Of a stretch of 13,574 nt of DNA, positions 13,055 to 13,574 are shown in pieces. Position numbers and translations under genes: made by a program. Positions within the stretch are counted from its first letter, which is position 1, and every line of letters begins with the position of its first letter. The stretch is from Baffinella frigidus (Eukaryota > Cryptophyceae > Cryptomonadales > Baffinellaceae). The DNA lies in assembly GCA_026770585.1 (NCBI GenBank), contig MU646404.1, forward strand, positions 106,776 through 120,349, in the 5' to 3' direction. Below the pieces are notes generated by a model that was given only the letters and a program-made list of their open reading frames with translations, did no database searches and was not told the origin of the DNA.

Positions 13055-13315
13055 GTGAGCGCCATTTACGGTTTGTGGCTTAGGGTTTAGGGTGTATGGT
13101 ATAGGGTTTAGCGTTCACCGTCGCGCCGCCCTTGATTGCAAAGGTGACTTCCTGCGATAGAGATTGTGAGATTTCACGGAGAGAGAGAGATCGTGAGATC
13201 TCACTTCCAGTCTATTTGGTCTCGGCAGTTTGCTTCGCCCGGGCTCGTTCCCGCGCGAAAGTTGACGGATCTGTGCTGCGAACCCGGACTGTCAACTTTA
13301 GAGTAGTCGGTGAGA

Positions 13316-13375
13316 GATTCTTGTGGTTTCCGCGCGTGCGCATGTACGACTCTGCTGGAGAATTCGCCTGTCGAA
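13316..13375 (+). pseudogene. Ghost copy of the exon 24 3' half
   Basis: Reads RFLWFPRVRMYDSAGEFAC against KFFWFPRVRMYDSAGELAS in exon 24. The match breaks after GCCTG, about 55 unrelated bases follow, and the exon tail TTCGATGCCG with donor GTGAGCGC resumes at 13434. The copy is thus split by an insertion. Confidence 0.75.
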
Positions 13376-13480
13376 CCAGTCGTCTCTCCCGCTCACCTAC
13401 AGAGACTTCCATCTTTTCACTCTGTGAGCGTTGTTCGATGCCGGTGAGCGCATCCTTTCTCCTCCCTTTCTCTGTCTATG

Positions 13481-13481
13481 G

Positions 13482-13572
<91 letters not shown>
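13481..13572. repeat. Second (CT)n (TA)n microsatellite
   Basis: About 14 CT units and then TA units interrupted by TATGTATG, reaching the window end. It has the same order as the compound repeat in intron 22. Confidence 0.9.
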
Positions 13573-13573
<1 letters not shown>

Positions 13574-13574
13574 C

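Larger units (their letters stand above)
13055..13574 (+). other. Start of intron 24
   Basis: The donor is followed by G-rich inverted heptamers (13078-13115), a GAGATCTCAC/GAGATTTCAC repeat (13165-13205) and AAAGTTGAC with its inverse GTCAACTTT (13259-13299). A ghost of the exon 24 end, a second donor copy and a CT/TA microsatellite running to the window edge follow. No next exon is visible. Confidence 0.65.

Noticed and set aside
1-13574. tRNA, rRNA, riboswitch or bacterial operon signals
   Set aside because: None recognised; ribosome-binding sites and operon spacing are absent and the gene structure is eukaryotic.

Overview
The window looks like nuclear DNA of a unicellular eukaryote, most likely a free-living alga. 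Its short GC-rich exons sit on the + strand and are separated by introns built largely from degenerate Arabidopsis-type telomere heptamers (CCCTAAA and variants CCCTGAA, CCCCAAA, CCCGAAA, CCATAAA). Nearly all splice sites are GT..AG, which argues against a typical dinoflagellate. A prasinophyte green alga (Pyramimonadales / Cymbomonas-like) is my best guess, but it rests on general resemblance only. I see no bacterial genes, rRNA, tRNA or CRISPR.

The main content is one partial, previously fragmented-looking gene. Choosing GT..AG (twice GC..AG) junctions by eye gives 24 internal exons from 449 to 13054. Every junction keeps phase, giving an uninterrupted reading of about 771 residues with neither start nor stop codon in the window. 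The product looks like a large secreted or surface protein. It starts with a cysteine-rich module (C-x-C, 'YGTRCEAWD', 'WCYVD', 'YYSYDAC'). A series of Ig-like/filamin-like beta-sandwich modules follows, recognised by recurring 'D-x-x-x-N-P' turns and 'G-x-a-x-F-x-x-L' strands. A second cysteine cluster (DYC..RIC..TCPC) lies near the end. There are about 28 cysteines, four N-glycosylation sequons and no transmembrane segment in the visible part.

Layout: 1-448 is upstream intron with a decayed copy of exon 1. 449-2048 holds exons 1-4 (cysteine-rich module). 2254-4524 holds exons 5-10 (first Ig-like modules and a cysteine-rich insert). 5193-7808 holds exons 11-15 (further Ig-like modules). 8762-11297 holds exons 16-22. 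11798-13054 holds exons 23-24. 13055-13574 is the start of the next intron.

The most unusual signal is in the introns. At least 15 introns carry truncated 'ghost' copies of the neighbouring exon edge together with its splice site. The copies are polar: copies of the upstream exon's 3' end plus donor lie toward the intron's 5' side, and copies of the downstream exon's 5' end plus acceptor lie toward its 3' side. Some are nearly identical to the live exon (45/46 and 57/58 bases by eye). Some form arrays of competing splice sites (six donors at 28-bp spacing), and two would act as stop-containing exons. One ghost inside intron 8 contains the exon 8/exon 9 junction already joined. The introns also hold several inverted-repeat (fold-back/MITE-like) elements, minisatellites, and blocks of G-rich and C-rich heptamers that could pair with each other. 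All coordinates and identities are from manual reading; splicing is inferred, not observed.
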